NCBI GenBank assembly: GCA_014874425.1
Contig: JACWAG010000344.1
Coordinates: 1 to 21,418 of the forward strand
Origin: Syntrophaceae bacterium
GTDB taxonomy: Bacteria; Desulfobacterota; Desulfomonilia; Desulfomonilales; Desulfomonilaceae
Direction of reading: 5' to 3'
DNA length: 21,418 nucleotides
The notes below the pieces were generated by a model. That model was not told the DNA's origin. It searched no databases and saw nothing but the letters and a program-made list of their open reading frames with translations. Shown here piece after piece: positions 6,651 to 14,876 of this stretch (positions within the stretch are counted from its first letter, which is position 1; each line of letters starts with the position of its first letter). The translations under genes and the position numbers were made by a program.

Positions 6651-9068
6651 TCAGTAGTCTAGATTCATGACATTCAGAGCATTTTTTTCAATGAACTCTC
6701 TTCTTGGTTCAACCTGATCACCCATAAGAGTAGAAAATATTTCATTTGCCCTAACGGCGTCATCTACTGTTACCTGAAGAATTTTCCTGTTTTCGGGGTT
6801 CATGGTGGTGTCCCAGAGTTGATCAGCATTCATTTCGCCTAGACCCTTGTATCGTTGAATAGTTAGCTTTTTGCGGCCTAGTTCTATGACTGTTTCAACC
6901 AACATGGAAAGAGTGGGAATTTCAATTTTGTTCTGATCATTTTCAAATACAAACGGTGGTTCACCTACCGTATTTATTTTGGCCGCTATTGCTGAGACTT
7001 CCAGAAAAGATGGTGATTCTGTTAATTCAAAATCAGCTAGTGTACTACGATCTCTACCATTTCTGTTGGATTTAACATTTATGTAGTATTTAGATTCTTC
7101 CTCATCTTTATCAATTTTAATATCACCGATTGAAATTTCTTTATCTAAGGATACAGCCCTTTTGATCATTCCATTAACCAAAGATTCACAATCTCCGTAA
7201 TTAGAAAGCGTTTCTTGTGTTAATCCCTCCATTATAAGAGCTTTTAATATGATAGGATCCATATTTTTGCGATCAAATAAGCCGAGAATTTTTTCCATTC
7301 GCAAAATATTTTTTATGAAATTTATGAGCAATAATCCCTCAATATAGGTTCCATCTTTTAGCCTAAGTCTTATATTTTCTAATCCATTGTTCAGAACAAT
7401 ATCTTCAAGAGTTGTTTCATCTTTTACATAAAACTCTGATTTAGCCTTCTTAATTTTGAAAAGCGGCGGCTGAGCAAAATATAGATATCCTCTGGCTATT
7501 ATTTCAGGAACACAACGGAAAAAGAAAGTTAATAAAAGTGTTCTTATATGTGATCCGTCTACATCGGCATCTGTCATGATAATGATTTTATGATATCTTA
7601 TTTTAGAAATATTGAAGTCGTCATCGATGCCTGTTCCAAGAGCTGTTACAAGAATACGTATTTCAGCGCTTTGAATTATCTTGTCAAATCTCGCCTTTTC
7701 TACATTTAGAATTTTCCCTTTCAATGGAAGAATTGCCTGACTTTTGCGATCCCTTCCCTGTTTGGCTGATCCCCCCGCTGATTCTCCCTCTACTATGAAT
7801 AGTTCAGATAGCGCTGGGTCCTTTTCTTGACAGTCAGCTAACTTACCTGGGAGAGTTGATGATTCCAAAACGCTTTTTCGTCTTGTCAATTCTCTGGCTT
7901 TACGGGCAGCCTCTCTAGCCCGTCCAGCTTCAACCGCCTTTTGAATTATCCATTTTCCAGTCTGAGGATTTTCCTCCAAATATTCAGACAACTTCTCGTT
8001 TATAAGTTGTTCAACTATTCCCTTTATATCCATATTTCCGAGTTTAGATTTTGTCTGACTATCAAATTGAGGATTTAATATCCGCACACTCAAAACAGCG
8101 GTTAATCCTTCGCGTAAGTCGTCTCCTGTAACATTGGTCTGAGATTTGCCGTTTTTTAGTAAATTTTTAGAACTTGCGTATTGATTAATGGTTCTTGTTA
8201 GCGCCGCTCTAAAACCGGAAAGATGAGTTCCTCCCTCAAATGTATTAATATTATTACAAAATGAAAAAATATTTTCCGTATAACCATCATTGTATTGAAT
8301 AGCGCATTCTACAGCATTGTTATCACGATCACCAAAAATGTAGATTGGTCTGCCATCCATAGTTTTTTTAGCTCTATTAAGGTATTCTACGAAAGAAACA
8401 ATACCTCCTTCAAATTCGAATACGACGGGTTCTTTTTGAGATCGTTCATCCTCAAAATTTATTCGAAGTCCTTTATTTAAAAAAGCAAGTTCCCTTAACC
8501 TAGATGCCACTATTTCATAGTTAAATTCTAAATTTCCAAATATTTCCTGATCTGGCTTAAATGTTATTTTTGTGCCATTACGCTTGGTAGCGCCAACTTT
8601 TTCCAGATCTGTATATTTCTTTCCTCGTTTGTATATCTGTCTAAAAACTTGGCCTGCACGCTTAATCTCAAGTTTGAGAGTTTCAGACAATGCGTTGACT
8701 ACAGAAACACCAACCCCATGAAGACCTCCTGATACTTTGTATGTATCGCTGTCAAACTTTCCTCCGGCGTGCAAAATGGTCATTACGACTTCAGCGGCTG
8801 GGACCCCTTCAGTAGGATGCAGGTCTGTAGGGATCCCTCTGCCGTCATCTTCTATTGTAACAGATGAATCAAGATGAATTGTCACAGATATATTTTTACA
8901 AAAACCGGCCAGAGCTTCATCCACAGAGTTGTCCACTACCTCCCACACAAGTTGATGAAGTCCTTCAGATCCAATATTTCCAATATACATTCCTGGAGTG
9001 TTACGAACCGCTTCTAGTCCATCCAATATTCTAATTCGGTCGGCTCCATAATCATTTGAATCAACCAA
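6651..9068 (-). CDS. gyrB: DNA gyrase subunit B
   Basis: GyrB is the ATPase and TOPRIM subunit of gyrase, which introduces negative supercoils together with GyrA. The 805-residue protein shows the GHKL ATPase site (WEVVDNSVDEALAG with Glu43 and Asn47; DDGRGIP; GGLHGVGVSVVNALS). It has the TOPRIM domain with FIVEGESAGGSA (about 424-434) and MTDADVDGSH (498-507). The tail contains QRYKGLGEMNADQLW. Between TOPRIM and tail lies about 170 residues of extra sequence, like the insert of many Gram-negative GyrB. The start is TTG at 9068. It gives the right length, but the nearest purine-rich site (AAAGG) is 13 nt away, so the start is less certain. gyrB follows dnaN after 71 bp. gyrA and recF are not adjacent. 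Confidence 0.97.
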   Translation of the reverse strand: MVDSNDYGADRIRILDGLEAVRNTPGMYIGNIGSEGLHQLVWEVVDNSVDEALAGFCKNISVTIHLDSSVTIEDDGRGIPTDLHPTEGVPAAEVVMTILHAGGKFDSDTYKVSGGLHGVGVSVVNALSETLKLEIKRAGQVFRQIYKRGKKYTDLEKVGATKRNGTKITFKPDQEIFGNLEFNYEIVASRLRELAFLNKGLRINFEDERSQKEPVVFEFEGGIVSFVEYLNRAKKTMDGRPIYIFGDRDNNAVECAIQYNDGYTENIFSFCNNINTFEGGTHLSGFRAALTRTINQYASSKNLLKNGKSQTNVTGDDLREGLTAVLSVRILNPQFDSQTKSKLGNMDIKGIVEQLINEKLSEYLEENPQTGKWIIQKAVEAGRAREAARKARELTRRKSVLESSTLPGKLADCQEKDPALSELFIVEGESAGGSAKQGRDRKSQAILPLKGKILNVEKARFDKIIQSAEIRILVTALGTGIDDDFNISKIRYHKIIIMTDADVDGSHIRTLLLTFFFRCVPEIIARGYLYFAQPPLFKIKKAKSEFYVKDETTLEDIVLNNGLENIRLRLKDGTYIEGLLLINFIKNILRMEKILGLFDRKNMDPIILKALIMEGLTQETLSNYGDCESLVNGMIKRAVSLDKEISIGDIKIDKDEEESKYYINVKSNRNGRDRSTLADFELTESPSFLEVSAIAAKINTVGEPPFVFENDQNKIEIPTLSMLVETVIELGRKKLTIQRYKGLGEMNADQLWDTTMNPENRKILQVTVDDAVRANEIFSTLMGDQVEPRREFIEKNALNVMNLDY

Positions 9069-9111
9069 TTGTATTTTATTACCTTTCGATTAATCTTTTG
9101 TTTAAGGTTAT

Positions 9112-9139
9112 ATGAACAACATAAAAATTAATTGTTCAT
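9112..9139. repeat. Inverted repeat between dnaN and gyrB
   Basis: ATGAACAA (9112-9119) and TTGTTCAT (9132-9139) are perfect reverse complements separated by 12 bp. They end exactly at the dnaN stop codon. It could be an operator for gyrB or a weak attenuating hairpin in the dnaN-gyrB message. The stem is AT-rich and lacks a terminator T-run. Confidence 0.4.
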
Positions 9140-10237
9140 CTATTTTCTCATTGGCATAACTATACTGAAATAATTCGAATCAAGACCTGTAATAAATTTG
9201 ATAGGGGCTCCTTCTTTATAATATTCAATGTGTATATTTTCTAATTCAATATTACTAATTGCGTCCATCATATATGCTACATTAAGAATAAGGTTTATTT
9301 GTTCTTCATCTTTATAATCAACTTCAATTATGTCATTGGCTGCGCCTAAATCCGGATGATTAACGCTAAATTCAATTTGATCCTGTTTAATTGTAACATT
9401 TACTCCCCTATTTCTATCCGATGTCAATATCGCCATCCGTTTCAAAGATTGAAGTAAAGAATTTCTTTTAGCCAAAATTACTTTAGCTTTATCTGTAGGT
9501 AGGACCCTTAAATAGTCAGGATAATCACCTTCTATCAATCTTATTGTCATCATGGCTTTTGGAGTTTTGACAACAAGATTTTTATGGTCAAAACCTATCT
9601 CAGCCTTGTCTTTTTGACCTTCAAGAAGTCTTTTAAGTTCCAACAGACCTTTTTTTGGAGCAATTACCTTCAAATCCAAAGGTATATCTATTTCTTCATC
9701 AATTAATGCTAAACGATGTCCATCTGTTGCTACAAATCTTGTTTGAGTTTCGTTTTTCTCAATTAACACACCGTTAAGATTGAATCTTGAATCATCATTG
9801 GATGATGCGAATATTGTCTTATCAAGCATATGAACTATTTTTTCACATGGTATCTCATGTGTTTCAACTTCTTCAATGTTTGCCCATGCAGGAAAGTCAG
9901 AAGGGTCCATCCCTGCTATATCAAAGGATGATCTTCCTGAGGTTATTTTAATTCTAAATCTATCGGCAAGTTCTATTCTCACAGGCCCTGATGAAAGTTC
10001 TTTAACAATTTCCGAAAATTTTCTTGCAGGCACAGTTGCAAATCCGTCATTTGCGTCCTGACAGTTATAAATTACACGTATTCCAACTTCAAGATCAGTG
10101 GCTGTGATTGATAATACGCTGTCTTTAACTTCCATTAAAGCATGTGTCAGAATTGGCAGAGGAGATCGTCTTTCTGTAATCGGAACAATTTTTGACATAC
10201 CTTCTGTTAGTGAGTCCTTCTCGATTTCAAAAAACAT
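9140..10237 (-). CDS. dnaN: DNA polymerase III beta subunit (sliding clamp)
   Basis: DnaN forms the ring-shaped dimer that tethers DNA polymerase III to DNA and docks other repair and replication proteins. The 365-residue length is standard. Recognisable segments are the N-terminus with TERRSPLPILTHALMEV, then PARKFSEIVKELSS, ATDGHRLALIDEE in the middle domain, and the C-terminal VMPMR that lies at the protein-binding pocket. The ATG is preceded by AAGGAG about 7 nt upstream. It lies 201 bp downstream of dnaA on the same strand, the usual order at chromosome origins. The gap holds DnaA-box-like motifs, so regulation by DnaA is plausible. Confidence 0.97.
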   Translation of the reverse strand: MFFEIEKDSLTEGMSKIVPITERRSPLPILTHALMEVKDSVLSITATDLEVGIRVIYNCQDANDGFATVPARKFSEIVKELSSGPVRIELADRFRIKITSGRSSFDIAGMDPSDFPAWANIEEVETHEIPCEKIVHMLDKTIFASSNDDSRFNLNGVLIEKNETQTRFVATDGHRLALIDEEIDIPLDLKVIAPKKGLLELKRLLEGQKDKAEIGFDHKNLVVKTPKAMMTIRLIEGDYPDYLRVLPTDKAKVILAKRNSLLQSLKRMAILTSDRNRGVNVTIKQDQIEFSVNHPDLGAANDIIEVDYKDEEQINLILNVAYMMDAISNIELENIHIEYYKEGAPIKFITGLDSNYFSIVMPMRK

Positions 10238-10438
10238 GTATGGTCTCCTTGCGTCTTATATTCTTAAATTTAAAAATTAAATTTAGTAGTCGTAATAAGA
10301 CCTGTGAATACGTGGAAAACATAATTAAACCCAGCATACGAGCGCTCGTTACCTGTTGATAAAACTATAACTAAAATGTACAAATATTGTTAATAAATTA
10401 TTTCTGAGATCTATAAACAAGATTTTCACAACTTTTTG
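10238..10438. other. dnaA-dnaN intergenic region, candidate oriC or DnaA-regulated promoter
   Basis: The 201-bp AT-rich gap contains three motifs one mismatch from the DnaA box TGTGNATAA, all in the same orientation: TGTGAATAC (10303-10311), TGTTGATAA (10354-10362) and TGTTAATAA (10388-10396). A weaker box in the opposite orientation, ATTTTCACA, is at 10422-10430. The stretch 10363-10420 is very AT-rich and could be the unwinding element. A perfect 12-bp palindrome sits between boxes. No box is a perfect TTATCCACA, so origin function is a hypothesis. The same DNA must also contain the dnaN promoter. Confidence 0.45.
10338..10349. promoter_or_regulatory. Perfect 12-bp palindrome ACGAGCGCTCGT
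   Basis: A GC-rich self-complementary 12-mer stands out in an otherwise AT-rich gap upstream of dnaN. It lies between two DnaA-box-like motifs and could be an operator or part of an origin. No known regulator is assigned. Confidence 0.4.
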
Positions 10439-11788
10439 TTAAGTTATCCCTCTGATATCTTTTCTCAACGCTTCCAAAATTGTTTTAAGTGAATGGTCAG
10501 TTTCAAGACGCTTTTCTATTTTTTTAGCGCCATAAATTACTGTGGAATGATCTTTACCACCAAATGCCGCTCCAATTTCAGGATATGATAAATCAGTCAA
10601 ATTTCTGGCCAGATACATTCCTACCTGTCGAGGCAAAGAATATAGCTTGTGCTTTTTCTTTGATTTTAGATCAGTGGTTTTGATATTAAAAGATTTAGCC
10701 ACATGAGAAATAATGTCTTCGATAGTAATGTTTTTTGTGTTCCTATGCAAGATTTCTCTAAGAGCAAGTTTAGCCAGATTCGTAGATATTGGAATACCCT
10801 GTAAAGAACTCATGGCAATAACTCTTATAAGATAACCTACAAGTTCCCTAATATTTGATTCAACCTGTTCAGCTAAAAAATAGGCCACATCATCAGGCAA
10901 ATCAAATGAATCTTCAAAAGATTTTCGTTTTAAGATTGCAACCTTAGTTTCCAGATCAGGAGGACTCATATCGGCTATCAATCCCCAACTGAAACGAGAT
11001 CTCAATCTTTCTTCCATATTTGATATTTCATTTGGAAATCTGTCGGACGTAATGACAATTTGTTTTGATGTCTCATAAAGTGAATTAAAAGTGTGAAAAA
11101 ACTCCTCTTGAGTTCTTTCTTTCCCAGCGATAAATTGAATATCATCAATCATCAGTAAATCAAGTTTACGATATTTGTTTCTAAAATCGACCATTCTATC
11201 GAAACGAAGCGCATTTATCATTTCATTGGTAAACTCTTCGGACGTTACAAAAGCCATATTTTTGCTTTTATCTCTAATAGCTATAGAATAACCAACAGCG
11301 CTCATTAAATGGGTTTTGCCCAAACCAACACTTCCGTATATAAATAATGGGTTATAACTTCCTCCAAGATTTTCAGATACAGATCTTGCTGCGGCATGCG
11401 CAAACTGATTACATGACCCAACCACAAAGCTTTCAAATGTATACCTTGGATTCAAATTGCGTCTTCGAACAAACTCATCATTCTTAATAGTCGGTTGTTG
11501 AGATTCTATGGCATCCTTGCATTCTATAATTGGTTCCTGCGCTGTGGATTCACCTCGAATTATAAATTCAATTCGTAATTCGCTACCAGTTATTTCAAAA
11601 AGAGTACTGGAAATTAGACTTAGATAGTGGTCTCTTATCCAAACTACAAAGAAATTGTTTGGCGCAGACAGTATGATTTGGTCTTCAGACAGGTTTTCGC
11701 AGAGAACAGGAGAAAGCCAGGTGATGAAAGTATGTTCGTTCACCTGGTCTCGTAATTTTTTCAGGCATTGTTCCCAAAGCGTTATCAT
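10439..11788 (-). CDS. dnaA: Chromosomal replication initiator DnaA
   Basis: DnaA is the AAA+ protein that binds DnaA boxes and opens the chromosomal origin. The 449-residue protein has domain I (WEQCLKKLRDQVNEHTFITWLSP, about 5-27), a short polar linker, and the AAA+ domain. That domain shows Walker A GSVGLGKT (152-159), Walker B LLMIDD (211-216) and arginine-containing RLRSRFSWGL (261-270). Domain IV carries the DNA-binding signature GGKDHSTVIYG (410-420). A TAG directly precedes the ATG in frame, so the start cannot be further upstream. No clear Shine-Dalgarno is visible, which suggests weak initiation. Upstream is parB (64 bp), downstream dnaN, all on one strand. Confidence 0.97.
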   Translation of the reverse strand: MITLWEQCLKKLRDQVNEHTFITWLSPVLCENLSEDQIILSAPNNFFVVWIRDHYLSLISSTLFEITGSELRIEFIIRGESTAQEPIIECKDAIESQQPTIKNDEFVRRRNLNPRYTFESFVVGSCNQFAHAAARSVSENLGGSYNPLFIYGSVGLGKTHLMSAVGYSIAIRDKSKNMAFVTSEEFTNEMINALRFDRMVDFRNKYRKLDLLMIDDIQFIAGKERTQEEFFHTFNSLYETSKQIVITSDRFPNEISNMEERLRSRFSWGLIADMSPPDLETKVAILKRKSFEDSFDLPDDVAYFLAEQVESNIRELVGYLIRVIAMSSLQGIPISTNLAKLALREILHRNTKNITIEDIISHVAKSFNIKTTDLKSKKKHKLYSLPRQVGMYLARNLTDLSYPEIGAAFGGKDHSTVIYGAKKIEKRLETDHSLKTILEALRKDIRGIT

Positions 11789-11852
11789 CTAGAAATTCTA
11801 ACAAAATTAATAAGATATTATTTTTTAACGGTATCATGTGACTAATATATTT

Positions 11853-12755
11853 TCAAGTTAATTCTTCCGAAAAGCCGATTGTATCTAAAAGTCGCACAAG
11901 TTCATCATGGGAGTAAAAATGAAACTCAATTTTTCCTGATCCTGAAGATTGTGCCCGTACGGTAACTTTTGTCGAAAATTTCCTGGATAGGCCTTTTTCA
12001 AGTTCGGCCATGTTGCAAGTAGAATCCCTTCGCTGTACCTTATTGCGGTTTTCCTGTTTTTCTTTGTAATTCTGAACGATTCGTTCAAGTTCCCTTACCG
12101 ACAATTTACGTCTGACTATTTTTTCCGACAAAGATAACTGGGTCTCCATATGATCAACCGCCAGCAAAGTCCTGGCATGACCCATTGAGATTTCACGATT
12201 TCTTACACTATTTTTTATTGGTTCCGGTAATCGGAGTAACCTTAAGTGATTGGTTATATCTGTTCTGTCTTTCCCAATACGTGTAGCTAATACTTCATGA
12301 GTGTATGAAAATTTCATGATCAGGGTTTCATAGGCTTCAGCCGTATCGAGCGGATTCAAATCTTCCCTTTGCAGATTTTCAATCAAAGCTATCTCAAGAG
12401 ATTCTTTTTCAGTCACATCGCGTACTATAACAGGTAGGCTTTCAATTTTAGCTAAAATAGCCGCTCGCCATCGTCTTTCACCAGCTACGATTTCATATGA
12501 CCCTTCACTAGTAGATCGTACGATTATTGGCTGAATCAAACCAATTTCAGTAATAGAAGAAGCTAATTCGCTCAAACCTTGATTATCAAAGCTTTGTCGT
12601 GGCTGATTTGGATTTGGTTGGATTGTATGAACTGGAACCATTTTTGCCTGAATATGAGAAAAGTCAGGGCTTTCATCAAATTTTGGAGGAATTAAAGCGT
12701 CCAGTCCCAAGCCTAGAGCATTACGTTTTTTAGCTGTTTCTTTTTGTTTCAGCAT
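11853..12755 (-). CDS. parB: Chromosome-partitioning protein ParB
   Basis: ParB is a CTP-dependent DNA clamp that loads at parS sites near the origin and works with ParA in chromosome segregation. Visible elements are the ParA-contact N-terminus (RNALGLGLDALI), PNPNQPRQSF, the CTP-binding GERRWRA motif, IENLQREDLNPLDTAEAY, and the helix-turn-helix around LATRIGKDRTDITNHLRLLRLP. A C-terminal dimerisation region follows. The frame stays open upstream to 12812, but the ATG at 12755 is chosen. It has GGAG 7 nt upstream and gives the usual ParB beginning, while the extra 19 residues resemble nothing in the family. With this start parB overlaps the end of parA by 26 nt, indicating coupling. Length is 300 residues. 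Confidence 0.95.
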   Translation of the reverse strand: MLKQKETAKKRNALGLGLDALIPPKFDESPDFSHIQAKMVPVHTIQPNPNQPRQSFDNQGLSELASSITEIGLIQPIIVRSTSEGSYEIVAGERRWRAAILAKIESLPVIVRDVTEKESLEIALIENLQREDLNPLDTAEAYETLIMKFSYTHEVLATRIGKDRTDITNHLRLLRLPEPIKNSVRNREISMGHARTLLAVDHMETQLSLSEKIVRRKLSVRELERIVQNYKEKQENRNKVQRRDSTCNMAELEKGLSRKFSTKVTVRAQSSGSGKIEFHFYSHDELVRLLDTIGFSEELT

Positions 12756-13506
12756 CCAGAATCTCCGTAGTGAGAGCAAGGTAGCTCGTAGCGCCAGTAG
12801 ATTGTGGATCATAGATCATAACAGGTTTCCCAAAACTAGGCGCTTCTGAAAGTCTTACATTTCGAGGTATAACTGTTTTAAAAACCTGATCCCCAAGATT
12901 TTGTCTAACGTTATCAACAACCTGATGACATATGTTGTTCCTGGAATCAAACATGGTTAAAACGAAGCCTTCAATAAATAAGCCTTCATTCAATATTGTT
13001 TTAACCCTTTTTATTGTATTTAATAGGGAGCTTACTCCTTCCAGAGCATAATATTCACATTGAATCGGTATAATTACAGACTGGGCCGCAACTAGCGCAT
13101 TTAAAGTCAAAAAACCCAAAGATGGCGGACAGTCGATCAATATGTAATCATACTCATGCTTGAAAACATCTATCATTTTGGAAAGGAACTGTTCTCTATT
13201 TTCAAGACCTACGAGTTCAACTTCAGCGCCTATTAGACTCTGGGAAGATGGAATAATGAAAAGACCATTTATATCGGTATGTTTTATTACTGAAGACGGT
13301 TTGGCCTGATCAATAAGCGCTTGGTAGATTGACAGCTCTCCTGGACCTAGTCTAAAGCCGACTCCAGTAGACGCATTAGCTTGAGGATCAATGTCTATTA
13401 AAAGAGTCTTTTTTTTAGACATGGCCAGACAAGCGGATACATTGACCGCTGTCGTGGTTTTACCAACTCCGCCTTTTTGATTACATATACAAATCACGCG
13501 TGACAT
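12730..13506 (-). CDS. parA: Chromosome-partitioning ATPase ParA (Soj family)
   Basis: ParA is a deviant-Walker ATPase that binds nucleoid DNA and moves ParB-parS complexes apart. The 258-residue protein has the deviant Walker A KGGVGKTT (11-18), the A' motif IDIDPQANASTGVG, and Walker B LIDCPPSLGFLTLNAL. It ends shortly after SYLALTTEIL. This is the chromosomal Soj/ParA type with no N-terminal helix-turn-helix, unlike plasmid P1-type ParA. The start ATG is the natural one before VICICNQKGG. It is the upstream member of the parA-parB pair and follows rsmG after about 160 bp, the gidB-parA-parB order common near bacterial origins. Confidence 0.97.
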   Translation of the reverse strand: MSRVICICNQKGGVGKTTTAVNVSACLAMSKKKTLLIDIDPQANASTGVGFRLGPGELSIYQALIDQAKPSSVIKHTDINGLFIIPSSQSLIGAEVELVGLENREQFLSKMIDVFKHEYDYILIDCPPSLGFLTLNALVAAQSVIIPIQCEYYALEGVSSLLNTIKRVKTILNEGLFIEGFVLTMFDSRNNICHQVVDNVRQNLGDQVFKTVIPRNVRLSEAPSFGKPVMIYDPQSTGATSYLALTTEILDAETKRNS

Positions 13507-13666
13507 GCTACAGCATCCACTATATATTGTGTCGCTGAAGCAATATCATAAAAGAGAATTATTAGACAACGTAAAAATCGAGTTACATCAAATGAAGGAA
13601 AACAAATTATTATAAAGTAGCAAAGCACGACGTTTCTTAAATTGTTTGAAAAGATAAAAATCGGCG

Positions 13667-14326
13667 CTAATCTATCTGATACCTAATAACAGAGCGGTTT
13701 AAATTTAAATATGGCAGCACTCCATTCCAACTCTCCACCCGATGATACCCGATAAATTCGGTTTTATCAGCATCCGGTTGTCCAGAATACATTCGTATTA
13801 CTGATCCGCCTGAATTCAAGATTTTTCCTATGTTCAAAAACTTCATGGCTTTTTTAGGCAAAGCCCTGAATAAAACCACGTCGAATTTATTTAAAACATG
13901 ACTTTGAAAATAGTCTTGGAATTGAAGATTGATAAACGAAATTCGCTGGAGCCCCAGTTCTTTTGCTACTAATTTGAGGAAAACAATCCTTTTCGGGTTT
14001 TTATCCAACAATGCGATAGACAAAGATTCATCAACTATCTTAATCACGAGTCCAGGAAAACCTGCGCCTGCGCCAATATCCAAACAATGCGCTTTAGAAT
14101 TCAAGCGCCAGACTTTGAAAATAGTCAAAGAGTCCAAAAAATGACAGACAGCTATTTTATTAGCGTCTACAATGGATGTAAGATTAAATTTTGAGTTCCA
14201 ATATCGTAGCAACTCTAAATATGTAAGCATATTGGAAATACTTGAGTCTGAAACGTCAATTCCCAAAGACTCGCATCCATCAGACAGGATATCTGAAATA
14301 TTAGGAAGACATTTCGGTAGACTCAT
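13667..14326 (-). CDS. rsmG: 16S rRNA (guanine-527 N7) methyltransferase RsmG (GidB)
   Basis: RsmG uses S-adenosylmethionine to methylate G527 of 16S rRNA. The 219-residue protein has the Rossmann SAM site CLDIGAGAGFPGLVIKI (motif GAGAGFPG at 85-92), the upstream HFLDSL (62-67) that is typical of GidB, and WNSKFNLTSI before it. The expected mnmG (gidA) neighbour is not present. Instead cutA precedes it, and their frames overlap by 26 nt, so rsmG is translated from within the end of cutA. No strong ribosome site stands out, but the ATG gives the usual family N-terminus length. Confidence 0.93.
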   Translation of the reverse strand: MSLPKCLPNISDILSDGCESLGIDVSDSSISNMLTYLELLRYWNSKFNLTSIVDANKIAVCHFLDSLTIFKVWRLNSKAHCLDIGAGAGFPGLVIKIVDESLSIALLDKNPKRIVFLKLVAKELGLQRISFINLQFQDYFQSHVLNKFDVVLFRALPKKAMKFLNIGKILNSGGSVIRMYSGQPDADKTEFIGYHRVESWNGVLPYLNLNRSVIRYQID

Positions 14327-14627
14327 TTATCCATTCCAAATATTCAGGAAGACCATCAGAAATTTTAACGGCAATTATCTCAGGCACTTCATAAGGATGT
14401 ATCTGTTTAACACGCTCCTGGAGTTTTTTGAACAGAGATGATCTGGTTTTGGCGATTAAGAGCGTTTCCTTTTCATCGCATATTTTTCCTTTCCACCAAT
14501 AAATTGATCTGTACTCATTTAAAATATTTACACAGGCCACAATCTTTTCCTGTACAAGAATAGACGCGATATTTACTGCGTTTTCCGACGTATCGACGGA
14601 AATAAAACAGATGACATATGATTCCAT
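14301..14627 (-). CDS. cutA: CutA1-like divalent-cation tolerance protein
   Basis: This is a 108-residue member of the trimeric, ferredoxin-like CutA1 family, linked to divalent metal tolerance although the biochemical role is unsettled. Conserved family segments are VDTSENAVNIASILVQEKIVACVNI, YWWKGKICDEKETLLIAKT and HPYEVPEIIAV, followed by YLEWI near the C-terminus. The ATG has GGAG 5 nt upstream. It is the first gene of the minus-strand cluster and overlaps rsmG, so it is probably cotranscribed with it. It is divergent from the carD transcript. Confidence 0.95.
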   Translation of the reverse strand: MESYVICFISVDTSENAVNIASILVQEKIVACVNILNEYRSIYWWKGKICDEKETLLIAKTRSSLFKKLQERVKQIHPYEVPEIIAVKISDGLPEYLEWINESTEMSS

Positions 14628-14652
14628 AATTACTCCATATTGTGCTTTTATG

Positions 14653-14679
14653 TTGACAAGCTACTATAAGTTGTATAAC
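14653..14679 (+). promoter_or_regulatory. Predicted promoter of the carD transcript
   Basis: A consensus -35 TTGACA (14653-14658) is followed by TATAAC (14674-14679) with a spacer of 15 bp, which is shorter than ideal. If used, the carD leader would be nearly 200 nt long and would include the small ORF at 14713-14796. Confidence 0.35.
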
Positions 14680-14712
14680 TTCAATTCCGGTGAACCCCTA
14701 AAGGGGTAGGAA

Positions 14713-14796
14713 ATGATCGAGCGGGCTCCTTATTATAAGACCCAAAATGGCGAAACCTTAATCAAAAAGACTTGTAAAGTCACCAAAACGCTTTAA
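14713..14796 (+). CDS. Possible 27-residue small protein or leader peptide upstream of carD
   Basis: A short frame begins MIERAPYYKT and ends KVTKTL. Its ATG has a purine-rich site (AGGGGTAGGAA) directly upstream, one of the better ribosome sites in this window. It is lysine-rich and has no membrane segment. It lies between the proposed promoter and carD, ending 80 nt before the carD start. Three small hairpins flank or overlap it: CCCC-TAAA-GGGG at 14696-14707, GACTT-GTA-AAGTC at about 14769-14781, and CGCTT-TAAA-AAGCG across its stop. It may be a regulatory leader peptide or a chance ORF. No homologue is recognised. Confidence 0.35.
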   Translation: MIERAPYYKTQNGETLIKKTCKVTKTL

Positions 14797-14876
14797 AAAG
14801 CGCCTCTCTGATGGGTTAATTTTTTCCGGACCAAGATCTGCACCGATCCGTGAACCAAAAAGAAAGGGAGCTGGTA

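Noticed and set aside
12756..12812. Longer ParB with 19 extra N-terminal residues
   Set aside because: The extra residues lie wholly over parA coding sequence and do not look like ParB. The ATG at 12755 has a good ribosome site and family N-terminus.
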